Under the pieces are notes generated by a model. That model saw nothing but the letters and a program-made list of their open reading frames with translations, was not told the DNA's origin and searched no databases. Below are positions 35,944 through 43,297 of a stretch of 64,000 nt of DNA, piece by piece. Within the stretch, counting starts at the first letter, position 1. Every line of letters starts with the position of its first letter. The position numbers were made by a program, and so were the translations under genes. Origin of the DNA: Frisingicoccus caecimuris (GTDB lineage Bacteria; Bacillota; Clostridia; Lachnospirales; Lachnospiraceae). The stretch is from contig NZ_SLXA01000010.1 in the NCBI RefSeq assembly GCF_004340975.1, positions 31,127 to 95,126 of the forward strand. Reading direction: 5' to 3'.

Positions 35944-36301
35944 TGCAAAAATAATTGATCAAAAAATTATCAGCACACATATTACCATATCCCGTGAAAT
36001 TAAAAACAGTATTGACTTAAAGCTCAGCTGTCAGGCCAAATTAAAAACGCCTCAGGATATTGAAAATAACAGTGTACTATTAAACATAAAATTATTCTTA
36101 GCCACGCCAACAGATGATTTAAAAGCAGAACTTACTGCAGACATTATTTTTGAATTAGATTATGTGCCCGACGATTATAATATTATTGCAGAGCAAAAAC
36201 TTATTCCTCTGGCCCGAACTTCTTTGTTTGAGAAATGGGATGAAATTCTGGTTGCCATGGGATATAAAAAGATGCGTCTGGCAGATAAAATATCTCAATA
36301 G
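35930..36301 (+). CDS. SecB-like chaperone of a putative toxin-antitoxin-chaperone operon
   Basis: A 123-residue protein with a pattern of four long beta-like strands followed by two C-terminal helices. Strand segments are DQKIISTHITISREI, SIDLKLSCQAKL, SVLLNIKLFLAT and AELTADIIFELDYV. The helix start QKLIPLARTSLFEKWDEILV and the ending MGYKKMRLA align in character with the SecB element containing FPYAR and the G-x-x-P/L tail. SecB-type proteins bind unfolded chains, and in TAC systems they protect the antitoxin. It is shorter than classical SecB and the match is by pattern only. GAGGAGA nine bases upstream decides the start. It overlaps hicB and ends just before the 97-bp repeat. Confidence 0.55.
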   Translation: MSEINAKIIDQKIISTHITISREIKNSIDLKLSCQAKLKTPQDIENNSVLLNIKLFLATPTDDLKAELTADIIFELDYVPDDYNIIAEQKLIPLARTSLFEKWDEILVAMGYKKMRLADKISQ

Positions 36302-36347
36302 ATTGATTTCCATTCCCATTGACTTTTGAGAAAAATTTTCTTATACT

Positions 36348-36444
36348 AAACGAGATGAAACACGCTTCGCGAGTTTCACTCGTTATCGCGACATTCGCCA
36401 AATATCCGCACAAGTGCGGCTGCTTGGCTCGTTGCTCGCGTAAA
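36348..36444. repeat. 97-bp dispersed repeat, copy 2
   Basis: Matches 27276-27372 with two substitutions. It lies 46 bases after the chaperone-like gene of the hic operon and directly before a degenerate coding remnant. The inner dyads (CCGCAC-AA-GTGCGG and the imperfect ACGAG stem) are unchanged between copies. The flanks of the two copies differ completely, which sets the boundaries at AAACGAG and GCGTAAA. No target-site duplication is obvious. Confidence 0.85.
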
Positions 36445-36463
36445 TAAAAAGGTGCGCCGTAAG

Positions 36464-36558
36464 ATACGTCTCCCGGCAAATCCACCAGAAACAATAGAAC
36501 AAATAAACCTGCTGAACCTCAGGGTACGCCCGAAAGCGAAGATAAGGATGAATTGTAG
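36464..36558 (+). pseudogene. Possible C-terminal remnant of an unknown gene
   Basis: From about 36464 a plus-strand frame reads DTSPGKSTRNNRTNKPAEPQ and goes on through an acidic tail to a TAG at 36556-36558. The charged, Pro/Glu-rich tail looks like the end of a real protein, but there is an in-frame stop shortly upstream and no start. A second overlapping frame is also open. It may be what is left of a gene cut by insertion of the adjacent repeat. The rest of the 328-base gap holds the 97-bp repeat and a terminator-like hairpin. Confidence 0.25.
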
Positions 36559-36576
36559 CATAATATGTCTACCCTT

Positions 36577-36608
36577 ACCCTGTCCGGCATTTTACGGACA
36601 GGGTTTTT
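36577..36608 (+). terminator. Intrinsic terminator upstream of the TM1266-type gene
   Basis: ACCCTGTCCG (36577-36586) pairs with CGGACAGGGT (36595-36604), then TTTT. It is only about 12 bases before the ribosome binding site of the next gene. It may end transcription from the remnant region or act as an attenuator for TM1266-hydG. Confidence 0.7.
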
Positions 36609-36629
36609 AAATTTAAAATGGAGGTTTTT

Positions 36630-36875
36630 ATGGACACACGTATTGCCGTTATCGGCATCATCGTAGAAAATCCGGAGGCTGCGCCTCGAATCAATGACAT
36701 TCTTCACGAATATTCTCCATACATTCTCGGCCGCATGGGGATTCCTTATCCAAAACGGGAACTGTCCATTATCAGTATTGTCATCGATGCTCCGCAAAAT
36801 GTCATCAGCGCCCTTTCCGGCAAACTGGGGATGATTCCTGATGTAAGTACCAAGACGGTTTATTCTAAGATTTAA
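36630..36875 (+). CDS. TM1266-family iron-only hydrogenase system regulator
   Basis: An 81-residue ACT-like/ferredoxin-fold protein. TRIAVIGIIVENPEAAPRIN and YSPYILGRMGIPYPKRELSI match the family called TM1266, which is found beside [FeFe]-hydrogenase maturation genes and is thought to be regulatory. GGAGG at 36620-36624 supports the ATG at 36630. It lies 23 bases before hydG, with which it is surely co-transcribed. Confidence 0.85.
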   Translation: MDTRIAVIGIIVENPEAAPRINDILHEYSPYILGRMGIPYPKRELSIISIVIDAPQNVISALSGKLGMIPDVSTKTVYSKI

Positions 36876-36898
36876 CCAATGAAAAGGAGAAAATTTTT

Positions 36899-38317
36899 AT
36901 GTATGATGTAAAATCACTGAAAGCCGAAGAATTTATTAATGATGAGGAAATTCAGGACTGCCTTCGATATGCCCGAGAAAATAAAAATAACCGGGAACTT
37001 GTTGATGAAATTTTAAAAAAAGCCGAAAACATGAAGGGCATCAGTCACCGGGAAGCCGCCGTTCTTCTGGAATGTGATCTGCCGGATGAAATTGAAAAAA
37101 TGTTTCATCTGGCCAAAAAGATCAAAGACCGCTTTTACGGCAACCGCATCGTTATGTTTGCGCCGCTGTATCTCTCGAACTACTGTGTCAACGGCTGCAC
37201 CTATTGTCCTTATCATGCAAAAAACAAACATATTGCCCGTAAAAAACTGACTCAGGATGAGGTTCGCCGGGAAGTTATCGCCCTTCAGGATATGGGCCAT
37301 AAACGTCTGGCTCTTGAAGCGGGAGAGGATCCGGTCAACAATCCGATTGAATACATTCTGGAATGTATTGACACTATTTACAGTATTAAGCATAAAAACG
37401 GCGCCATCCGTCGTGTCAATGTCAATATTGCGGCTACAACTGTGGAAAATTACCGCAAATTAAAGGAAGCCGGTATTGGCACCTACATCCTGTTCCAGGA
37501 AACCTACAATAAAAAGAGCTACGAAGAACTGCATCCGACCGGCCCAAAAAGCAACTATGCCTACCACACAGAAGCTATGGACCGGGCCATGGAAGGCGGT
37601 ATTGACGATGTGGGCATCGGCGTCCTTTTTGGCCTGAACATGTACCGCTATGATTTCGTCGGTCTCCTTATGCATGCCGAACATCTGGAAGCGGCTCAGG
37701 GCGTAGGTCCCCATACAATCAGTGTCCCTCGTGTCTGCCCGGCGGATGATATCGATGTCAGCGACTTTTCCAATGCTATCCCGGATGATATTTTCGAGAA
37801 AATTGTCGCTTTAATCCGTATCGCCGTACCATACACCGGCATGATTATCTCCACCCGGGAATCCAAACGGGTCCGCGAAAAGGTATTGCAGCTCGGTGTT
37901 TCCCAGATCAGCGGCGGCTCCCGCACCAGCGTCGGCGGCTATGTAGAACCCGAACCGGAAGAAGAAAACTCCGCCCAGTTTGACGTTACCGACCGGAGAA
38001 GTCTGGATGAAGTGATTGACTGGCTTCTGGAAATGGGCTTTATCCCAAGTTTCTGCACCGCCTGCTACCGTGAAGGACGCACTGGCGACCGCTTCATGTC
38101 CCTCTTAAAAGCCGGACAGATTTCCAACTGCTGCCAGCCGAACGCTCTCATGACCCTCAAGGAATACCTCATGGACTATGCTTCAGATAAAACCCGGGAA
38201 GACGGCGAAAAGTTAATCCAAAGAGAACTGGACAACGTCGCCAGCGACAAAGTCCGCGAAATCACCCGTGAATACCTGAAAGATATTGCCGATGGCAAAC
38301 GGGACTTCCGCTTCTAA
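36899..38317 (+). CDS. hydG: [FeFe] hydrogenase H-cluster radical SAM maturase HydG
   Basis: A 472-residue radical SAM enzyme that cleaves tyrosine to supply CO and CN ligands for the H-cluster of [FeFe]-hydrogenase. The SAM-cluster motif CxxxCxxC is at residues 96, 100 and 103 (YCVNGCTYCPYH). The C-terminal auxiliary-cluster motif C-x2-C-x22-C is intact (FCTACYREGRTGDR and the CC downstream). QISGGSRTSVGGY is also typical. Full length. HydE, HydF and the hydrogenase itself are not in the window. Downstream is a strong terminator. Confidence 0.96.
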   Translation: MYDVKSLKAEEFINDEEIQDCLRYARENKNNRELVDEILKKAENMKGISHREAAVLLECDLPDEIEKMFHLAKKIKDRFYGNRIVMFAPLYLSNYCVNGCTYCPYHAKNKHIARKKLTQDEVRREVIALQDMGHKRLALEAGEDPVNNPIEYILECIDTIYSIKHKNGAIRRVNVNIAATTVENYRKLKEAGIGTYILFQETYNKKSYEELHPTGPKSNYAYHTEAMDRAMEGGIDDVGIGVLFGLNMYRYDFVGLLMHAEHLEAAQGVGPHTISVPRVCPADDIDVSDFSNAIPDDIFEKIVALIRIAVPYTGMIISTRESKRVREKVLQLGVSQISGGSRTSVGGYVEPEPEEENSAQFDVTDRRSLDEVIDWLLEMGFIPSFCTACYREGRTGDRFMSLLKAGQISNCCQPNALMTLKEYLMDYASDKTREDGEKLIQRELDNVASDKVREITREYLKDIADGKRDFRF

Positions 38318-38343
38318 AAACTAATCTAAATATCCATTTACGA

Positions 38344-38382
38344 AAAAACGCAGCTGCCGCTTCTGTGACAACTGCGTTTTTA
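38344..38382 (+). terminator. Terminator after hydG
   Basis: AAAAACGCAG (38344-38353) pairs with CTGCGTTTTT (38372-38381). Good intrinsic terminator. Confidence 0.75.
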
Positions 38383-38402
38383 CGATACATATCTTCTATA
38401 TT

Positions 38403-38606
38403 CTATAAATCATTCAAAATCAGGGGATTCTTGATCTTCTCTAACTCTTCTTTCGTTATCCCGGCTGCCTCCATGATAACTTCATCGGACACCAATCCCG
38501 TGCCCAAAAGTTTTTCTACGATTGTCCGTTTAGCCTCTTCACGGCCTGTTTGAATTCCTGCCTGAATTCCTTGCTCCCAAACATATTCTGATAAATTACA
38601 CATCAA
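38403..38606 (-). pseudogene. C-terminal remnant of an Rpn/transposase-like (PD-(D/E)XK) family protein
   Basis: A 67-codon frame reading MCNLSEYVWEQGIQAGIQ, then a GREEAKRTIVEKLLGTG helix and a SDEVIMEAAGITKEELEKI helix-turn-helix-like end. This is the tail typically seen in the large Rpn-family nuclease-like proteins of Lachnospiraceae, whose N-terminal nuclease domain of more than 200 residues is missing here. In-frame stops lie upstream. It is most likely a decayed end, although a short independent protein cannot be excluded. Confidence 0.6.
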
Positions 38607-38618
38607 ATTTCCGACTTC

Positions 38619-39155
38619 TTACGACTGAAAGATCACATGTAATGGCGAAAGTCCCGACAATATATTTTTCACCATCTCTTCTTTTTCTCTGGTTTCTCCG
38701 GCAATGCCCTCAGAAAGATAAACGACTTTTTTTCCCATATCAATCAAATCATAGATTGTAGATAATACACAGCATTCCGCCACCACGCCTGCAATAAATA
38801 TCCGTTCACAGCAACGGACCCGTTCTCGCAGTTCCGGATTTTCACAGCATGAATATTTGGATTTTACATAGGTGTTGCCCTCGTTTAAATAGGGTTTGAG
38901 TTCGTCAACATATTCATTCAGCCACTGATTCACATTTACTTCCCCATTCAGACGGTTATACTCAGCCCACACGCCCTTCGGGTCTTTTGAAGCAATATAT
39001 TTTGTATAAACCACCTGGGTCTCTGGAAAAGTTCTAACCAGTTTTGTAATATATTTTATGGCTTCCTGAATCCGGTCACACGTCCACTTCTGCCCAGGCA
39101 GATAGACATTCTGCATATCAACGACCAGCAACATATCCGTTTTCTTAATATCCAT
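38619..39155 (-). CDS. Cysteine hydrolase, isochorismatase family
   Basis: A 178-residue isochorismatase-fold hydrolase with catalytic Asp in LVVDMQNVYLPGQKW, a Lys in YVKSKYSCC and the nucleophilic Cys in AGVVAECCVLSTIYD. The substrate is not clear. The segment DPKGVWAEYNRLNGEVN is unlike nicotinamidases. It is the last of three tightly packed minus-strand genes with yaaA and another isochorismatase-fold gene. Confidence 0.83.
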   Translation of the reverse strand: MDIKKTDMLLVVDMQNVYLPGQKWTCDRIQEAIKYITKLVRTFPETQVVYTKYIASKDPKGVWAEYNRLNGEVNVNQWLNEYVDELKPYLNEGNTYVKSKYSCCENPELRERVRCCERIFIAGVVAECCVLSTIYDLIDMGKKVVYLSEGIAGETREKEEMVKNILSGLSPLHVIFQS

Positions 39156-39161
39156 TCTGCT

Positions 39162-39962
39162 TCATCCTCCGAATAATTTCACAAACACATAGGTCTTTTC
39201 ATCAGACGCTTCGGGTGCAAAGTGATATCCAAGCCGATCAAATTCTTTCATAGTCTCCGGAGATTCGGCCTGCTGTTCCGCCATAAAGCGGACCATCTCA
39301 CCCCGGGCCATTTTGGCAAAGGTGCCCTTCTCAATAATCTTTCCACCTTTATATTCTCCAAAAATGCAGGTAATAAACCGAATCTGTGGTGTTAGATAAG
39401 CAGCAATGGCCTTACTGTATTCCTTAGACGCCAGATTGACGATAATATCCGTTTCCCGGAACAACGCGTCCGCCAGCCGTCTGCCCCAAAACTGATACAA
39501 TGTTTTATAAGTTCCCTCTTCCACATCTGTCGAATTTTCTGACGGACGCTGTATCTGTAATTCCGGCTTTAATCTGGCCTGCATTTCCAGCCGGTAAGGA
39601 ACGACGCCGTCCATAGGCTTAAGCATCCCGTAAAATCCGGACAAAATCCGCAAATGTTCCTGGAGATAATCAAGGGAAGCCTCGTCCATAACCGACGGAG
39701 CCATATACTGGTATTGAATTCCCTCATAGGACATCACGGCCGGGGTCAGATTCCGCCGCAGATCCATCCAGCGGAATCGTTCAAAATTCAATTCGGCAAT
39801 CGAATCGTTGCATTTCCAGAGCGCTTTTGCTTCTTCATAGGAGAGTCCCGCCACATACTCCCGAAGAATATCCGCATCTTTAACAAACTCCGGGTATCCC
39901 TGAAATTCAAGGATATCCGGAGTCTCATTCATCTTTTTAGCCGGTGAAATAATAAACCGCAT
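39162..39962 (-). CDS. yaaA: Peroxide stress protein YaaA (UPF0246)
   Basis: A 266-residue YaaA/DUF328 protein. The N-terminal MRFIISPAKKMNETPD, LSGFYGMLKPMDGVVPYRLEM and the C-terminal KMARGEMVRFMAEQ are hallmarks. In E. coli YaaA lowers intracellular iron and protects DNA during peroxide stress. The fold contains a helix-hairpin-helix-like DNA-binding region. Its ATG overlaps the stop of the upstream hydrolase by one base (TAATG). Confidence 0.92.
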   Translation of the reverse strand: MRFIISPAKKMNETPDILEFQGYPEFVKDADILREYVAGLSYEEAKALWKCNDSIAELNFERFRWMDLRRNLTPAVMSYEGIQYQYMAPSVMDEASLDYLQEHLRILSGFYGMLKPMDGVVPYRLEMQARLKPELQIQRPSENSTDVEEGTYKTLYQFWGRRLADALFRETDIIVNLASKEYSKAIAAYLTPQIRFITCIFGEYKGGKIIEKGTFAKMARGEMVRFMAEQQAESPETMKEFDRLGYHFAPEASDEKTYVFVKLFGG

Positions 39963-40507
39963 TATTTTACGATTTTAGAAATCTGGCGGAATACGGGGCA
40001 GGTAGAACCTCCCATTAACTCAAAAAGAAGCGCTTCATAAGTTGTTACGATAACACCTTCCTGAATGGCTCTCTTAATACCAAACTTACGGTCTTCCGCA
40101 TGTCTGGAACCTGCAGCATCGGTTACAAGTATCGGCTGGTATCCCGCTTCTTTTAACTGGATGCATGTCTGAAGCACGCATACGTGAGTTTCTGTACCGC
40201 AAACGATAATATTTTTCTTTCCAAGGCCGTCAATTGCTTCTTTGATCGGCGCTTCCCCGTAAACACCAAAACTTGTCTTTTCCATATAACTAAAATCGTC
40301 ACCAAAGGTTTCGATCACAGAAGGAATCGTCATACCGATACCTTTTGTATACTGCTGTGTTACGATCATTGGGACTTCCAATAATTTCAAACCAGCAACT
40401 AAACGATTAACATTTTTTTCTACTTCTTCCTGATTGAACATAGCAGGCATCAATTTCTCCTGAACGTCGACAATGATTGCTGCTGTGTTTTCTGCTTTAA
40501 TTAACAT
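39962..40507 (-). CDS. Isochorismatase-family hydrolase (YcaC-like)
   Basis: A 181-residue isochorismatase-fold protein with catalytic Asp in IIVDVQEKLMPAMFN, Lys in MEKTSFGVYGEAPIK and Cys in VCGTETHVCVLQT. It resembles the YcaC group of unknown substrate. It is the first gene of the three-gene set with yaaA, RBS GGAGG. Its coupling to a peroxide-stress gene suggests a shared stress context, but nothing in the sequence shows the reaction. Confidence 0.84.
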   Translation of the reverse strand: MLIKAENTAAIIVDVQEKLMPAMFNQEEVEKNVNRLVAGLKLLEVPMIVTQQYTKGIGMTIPSVIETFGDDFSYMEKTSFGVYGEAPIKEAIDGLGKKNIIVCGTETHVCVLQTCIQLKEAGYQPILVTDAAGSRHAEDRKFGIKRAIQEGVIVTTYEALLFELMGGSTCPVFRQISKIVK

Positions 40508-40555
40508 AATGTGTCTCCTCCTTGCATTAAATAGTCACTTACATTCTACCATCCT

Positions 40556-41203
40556 TTATTCGGAGCGTCCAGAAAATCTTTTAATGATTTCCCCAGGCGC
40601 ATCACTTTCCATGAGCTCTGACATCATACATACGCCAGAAGCCCCCGCTTCCATCGCCATACGTCCATGCTCAAGATTCATACCGCCAATGGCAAACACA
40701 GGAATCTCCACAGACGCACATATCTCTTTCAAAAAATCCAGTCCTCTGGCCGGAACGCCTTTTTTACAATCCGTCAAAAATATGTGACCGGCAATCAGGT
40801 AATCCACACCACGTCTTTCTGCATAAACAGCTTCCTCCCGGCTGTGAACCGATACGCCAACCTGTTTCCATGCCTTAAAGACATCCGCCTTCCCGACCGG
40901 ATACGTTTCCACCATCCCATCTGCATCTCCGGCCATCTGCCGAAATACCGGCATAGACAGATGCAGTCGCCGAATATCTAACTTTTCCCCAATCTTCCAA
41001 AAATGATTGAGAATCAGTGGTGTTTCCCAGGCACCGCAAATCTCCCGACACCGTTTCGCATAAACCTCATAATCCTCCGGCGCCATGTCTTTTTCCCGGA
41101 GAATCATCCCATCCGGCTTTGCCGCCGCTATCTTTTCAATCTGCTTAAAATAAACTTCCTCTCCCCCGGAAATCAATTTCCGGTTCGTGATTGCATAAAT
41201 CAT
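40556..41203 (-). CDS. Thiamine phosphate synthase-like protein (ThiE/TenI family)
   Basis: A 215-residue TIM-barrel protein. MIYAITNRKLI, DGMILREKDMAPEDY, TPLILNH, GVSVHSREEAVYAE, YLIAGHIFLTDCKKG and IPVFAIGGM correspond to the ThiE/TenI core. ThiE joins the pyrimidine and thiazole moieties of thiamine; TenI is a thiazole tautomerase-like relative. The phosphate-binding region is ambiguous, so either is possible. It overlaps larB by four bases (ATGA) and is coupled to it. Confidence 0.82.
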   Translation of the reverse strand: MIYAITNRKLISGGEEVYFKQIEKIAAAKPDGMILREKDMAPEDYEVYAKRCREICGAWETPLILNHFWKIGEKLDIRRLHLSMPVFRQMAGDADGMVETYPVGKADVFKAWKQVGVSVHSREEAVYAERRGVDYLIAGHIFLTDCKKGVPARGLDFLKEICASVEIPVFAIGGMNLEHGRMAMEAGASGVCMMSELMESDAPGEIIKRFSGRSE

Positions 41204-41955
41204 TTTTCTTTAGCTCCAATCGCCAGCCGATTAATCTGAGCAGACATATAGCCAGCGCCAAATCCATTATCAATATTGACAACCGCCACACCTTCGGCAC
41301 AGGAATTGATCATTGTCAATAAGGCCGACATTCCCTGCATATTTGCCCCATAGCCGACAGATGTAGGCACCGCGATGACCGGCTTATCCACAAGTCCGGC
41401 GATGACTCCTGCCAACGCCCCTTCCATTCCGGCGATCGCCACCACACAATTTGCCTTGCGTATCGTCTCCACCCTGGAAAGCAGACGATGAATACCTGCC
41501 ACACCCACATCATAAATCCGGTCCACATAACATCCAAAAAATTCCGCTGTCCGAGCCGCTTCTTCCGCCACCGGAATATCCGAAGTTCCACCGGTACATA
41601 CTGCGATCCGCCCCTCTAATTCCGGCACATGATACTGCAGATAAATCGTCCTGGAAAGCTCTTCGTAAACGGCTTCCGGAAGCACGGCTCGAACGGCCTC
41701 ATACTGTTCCTTCGATGCCCGCGTGCCAAGAACATTGCTTTTACGCTCACTGAAACTCTGGAAAATCTTTACCAGATGCTCCGTCGTCTTTCCCGCACAA
41801 TAAACGACCTCACCAAAACCGGAACGCAACGCCCGATGATGATCCAGCTTGGCAAAGCCCAGATCTTCATACGGTAATTTCTTTAAATATTCTTCTGCTG
41901 CATTTAAATCCATTTCTTTATTCTGAACTTTTAGTAATAATTCATGTACATCCAT
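41200..41955 (-). CDS. larB: Nickel pincer cofactor biosynthesis protein LarB
   Basis: A 251-residue LarB, which carboxylates and hydrolyses nicotinate adenine dinucleotide in the first step of the nickel-pincer nucleotide cofactor of lactate racemase and other LarA-type enzymes. LDHHRALRSGFGEVVYCAGK and the PurE-like C-terminal half (GGTSDIPVAEEAARTAEFFG, GMEGALAGVIAGLV, IAVPTSVGYGA) are intact. LarC, LarE and LarA are not in the window. It is coupled to a thiE-like gene, which is unusual. Confidence 0.92.
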   Translation of the reverse strand: MDVHELLLKVQNKEMDLNAAEEYLKKLPYEDLGFAKLDHHRALRSGFGEVVYCAGKTTEHLVKIFQSFSERKSNVLGTRASKEQYEAVRAVLPEAVYEELSRTIYLQYHVPELEGRIAVCTGGTSDIPVAEEAARTAEFFGCYVDRIYDVGVAGIHRLLSRVETIRKANCVVAIAGMEGALAGVIAGLVDKPVIAVPTSVGYGANMQGMSALLTMINSCAEGVAVVNIDNGFGAGYMSAQINRLAIGAKEK

Positions 41956-42007
41956 GCCTGACCTCTTATAATTTTACTTCCGGACATCGCCGGCTTCCTA
42001 TTGCTCA

Positions 42008-42053
42008 AAGAGACTATCACTATCACCGAATGTGGTGAAAATGATAGTCTCTT
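42008..42053. terminator. Terminator-like hairpin between larB and the DUF1622 gene
   Basis: AAGAGACTATCA (42008-42019) pairs with TGATAGTCTCTT (42042-42053), with TCACC/GGTGA inside. It follows the DUF1622 gene on the minus strand. Confidence 0.6.
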
Positions 42054-42075
42054 ACCGTTTTCATTCTATATTTTA

Positions 42076-42498
42076 TTACTCTTTTGGCGCATCTGAAGCT
42101 TTAGCCCCCTGTCCTTCGAGCTGCTGCGCATGAATCTGCTGTTCGTGAAGTTTCTTCTCACGATATTCGTGCCGCTCATGCCGTTCATGTTTCTTATGTT
42201 TCAGCTCATAAGCAACAAGCAATGTGATTGCAATATGCAAAACTACGATGCCGAGTACTAAAATGATATCTGTCAAATCACCAATCGTAATCAGCTTGAC
42301 AATTTCGGCGCAGAGCATAAACTGCAAAGCCACTGCCATGCCCTGACTCAGATGCAAGTCAATATCCGGATTCTTTTTAAATAATTCAATCACACCACGA
42401 ACACCGGAAATTGCAACAATGATAACGCCAATCCACTCAAACCCCATCGCCGAATATGTAACAACCTCGTGTAAAAGATGATGCAGTATTTCTTCCAT
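42076..42498 (-). CDS. DUF1622 domain-containing membrane protein
   Basis: A 140-residue membrane protein with three predicted helices (about residues 18-38, 58-78, 84-105) and a charged His/Glu/Lys-rich C-terminal tail (YELKHKKHERHERHEYREKK). LSQGMAVALQFMLCAEIVKL is typical of DUF1622. Function is not known. The His/Glu repeats in the tail are notable and could bind metal. Single gene between larB and spoVT. Confidence 0.82.
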   Translation of the reverse strand: MEEILHHLLHEVVTYSAMGFEWIGVIIVAISGVRGVIELFKKNPDIDLHLSQGMAVALQFMLCAEIVKLITIGDLTDIILVLGIVVLHIAITLLVAYELKHKKHERHERHEYREKKLHEQQIHAQQLEGQGAKASDAPKE

Positions 42499-42560
42499 TG
42501 CTTTATCCCCTCCCCTATGAAAAATATTGTAATATATTTTTCATTGGAAGTCAAACAAAA

Positions 42561-42610
42561 CAGGCTGAAACAGTGCCATTTTTCCCTATTTTTTGTCCCA
42601 TCTCAGCCTG
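42561..42610. terminator. Weak hairpin after spoVT
   Basis: CAGGCTGA (42561-42568) pairs with TCAGCCTG (42603-42610) around a T-rich loop. Possible terminator for spoVT on the minus strand. Confidence 0.35.
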
Positions 42611-42636
42611 CATTTTATCCACACTTTGTCATCCGG

Positions 42637-43185
42637 CTACTGTTCAATCTGCCGTCCAAGAAAACCGGCTGCGGCAGCCGCCAGTTTCTTTTCCACATCA
42701 CCCATGACATTCTTTTCATCCTTGCTCGCAATAATCACCGAACCAATGGCATCACCTTCCGAAATAATCGGACAGATGACCTGATGCGCATAAGACTCCC
42801 CCTCGCTTTCAATAAGGGGCACATAATCCTTCTCTGAACTGGAAGCTGAAACCAGCTTACGTTTTTCAATTACACCATCCAGAGATTTACTCACCGCCTT
42901 GTTCATCAATTCCCGTTTACCGTTTCCGGCTACGGCAATATGATTATCCCGGTCCGTAATACTCACTATATGTCCTGTACTATGAGCCAGAGCTTCCGCA
43001 TACTGACGGGCAAATGCCCCCAATTCTCCAATCGGAGAATATTTTTTCAATATAATTTCACCTTCACGGTCCGTAAAGATCTCCAATGGATCTCCCTCCC
43101 GAATATGCAGCGTTTTACGAATTTCCTTTGGTACGACAACCCGGCCTAAATCATCAATTCTCCTCACAATTCCCGTAGCTTTCAT
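42637..43185 (-). CDS. spoVT: Stage V sporulation protein T (AbrB-type regulator)
   Basis: A 182-residue transcription factor active in the forespore under sigma-G control and needed for spore maturation. The N-terminal SpoVT/AbrB swapped-hairpin DNA-binding domain is clear (MKATGIVRRIDDLGRVVVPK, then REGDPLEIFTD), joined to a GAF-like C-terminal domain (about 55-178, HIVSITDRDNHIAVAGNGK, CPIISEGDAIGSVI). Full length. Monocistronic. Confidence 0.95.
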   Translation of the reverse strand: MKATGIVRRIDDLGRVVVPKEIRKTLHIREGDPLEIFTDREGEIILKKYSPIGELGAFARQYAEALAHSTGHIVSITDRDNHIAVAGNGKRELMNKAVSKSLDGVIEKRKLVSASSSEKDYVPLIESEGESYAHQVICPIISEGDAIGSVIIASKDEKNVMGDVEKKLAAAAAGFLGRQIEQ

Positions 43186-43297
43186 ATAAAAACTCCTCCA
43201 TATAACGTAATCATTAATGTTTCGATTTATTATCTGCCAAACCAGAGAATGTATGCATCAAATTGTAGAAATCCATGCTCATATTTGTAATTAATAA

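Noticed and set aside
42076..42498. His/Glu-rich tail of the DUF1622 protein as evidence for a metal transporter
   Set aside because: The three-helix core has no transporter signature. A charged tail alone does not support the assignment.
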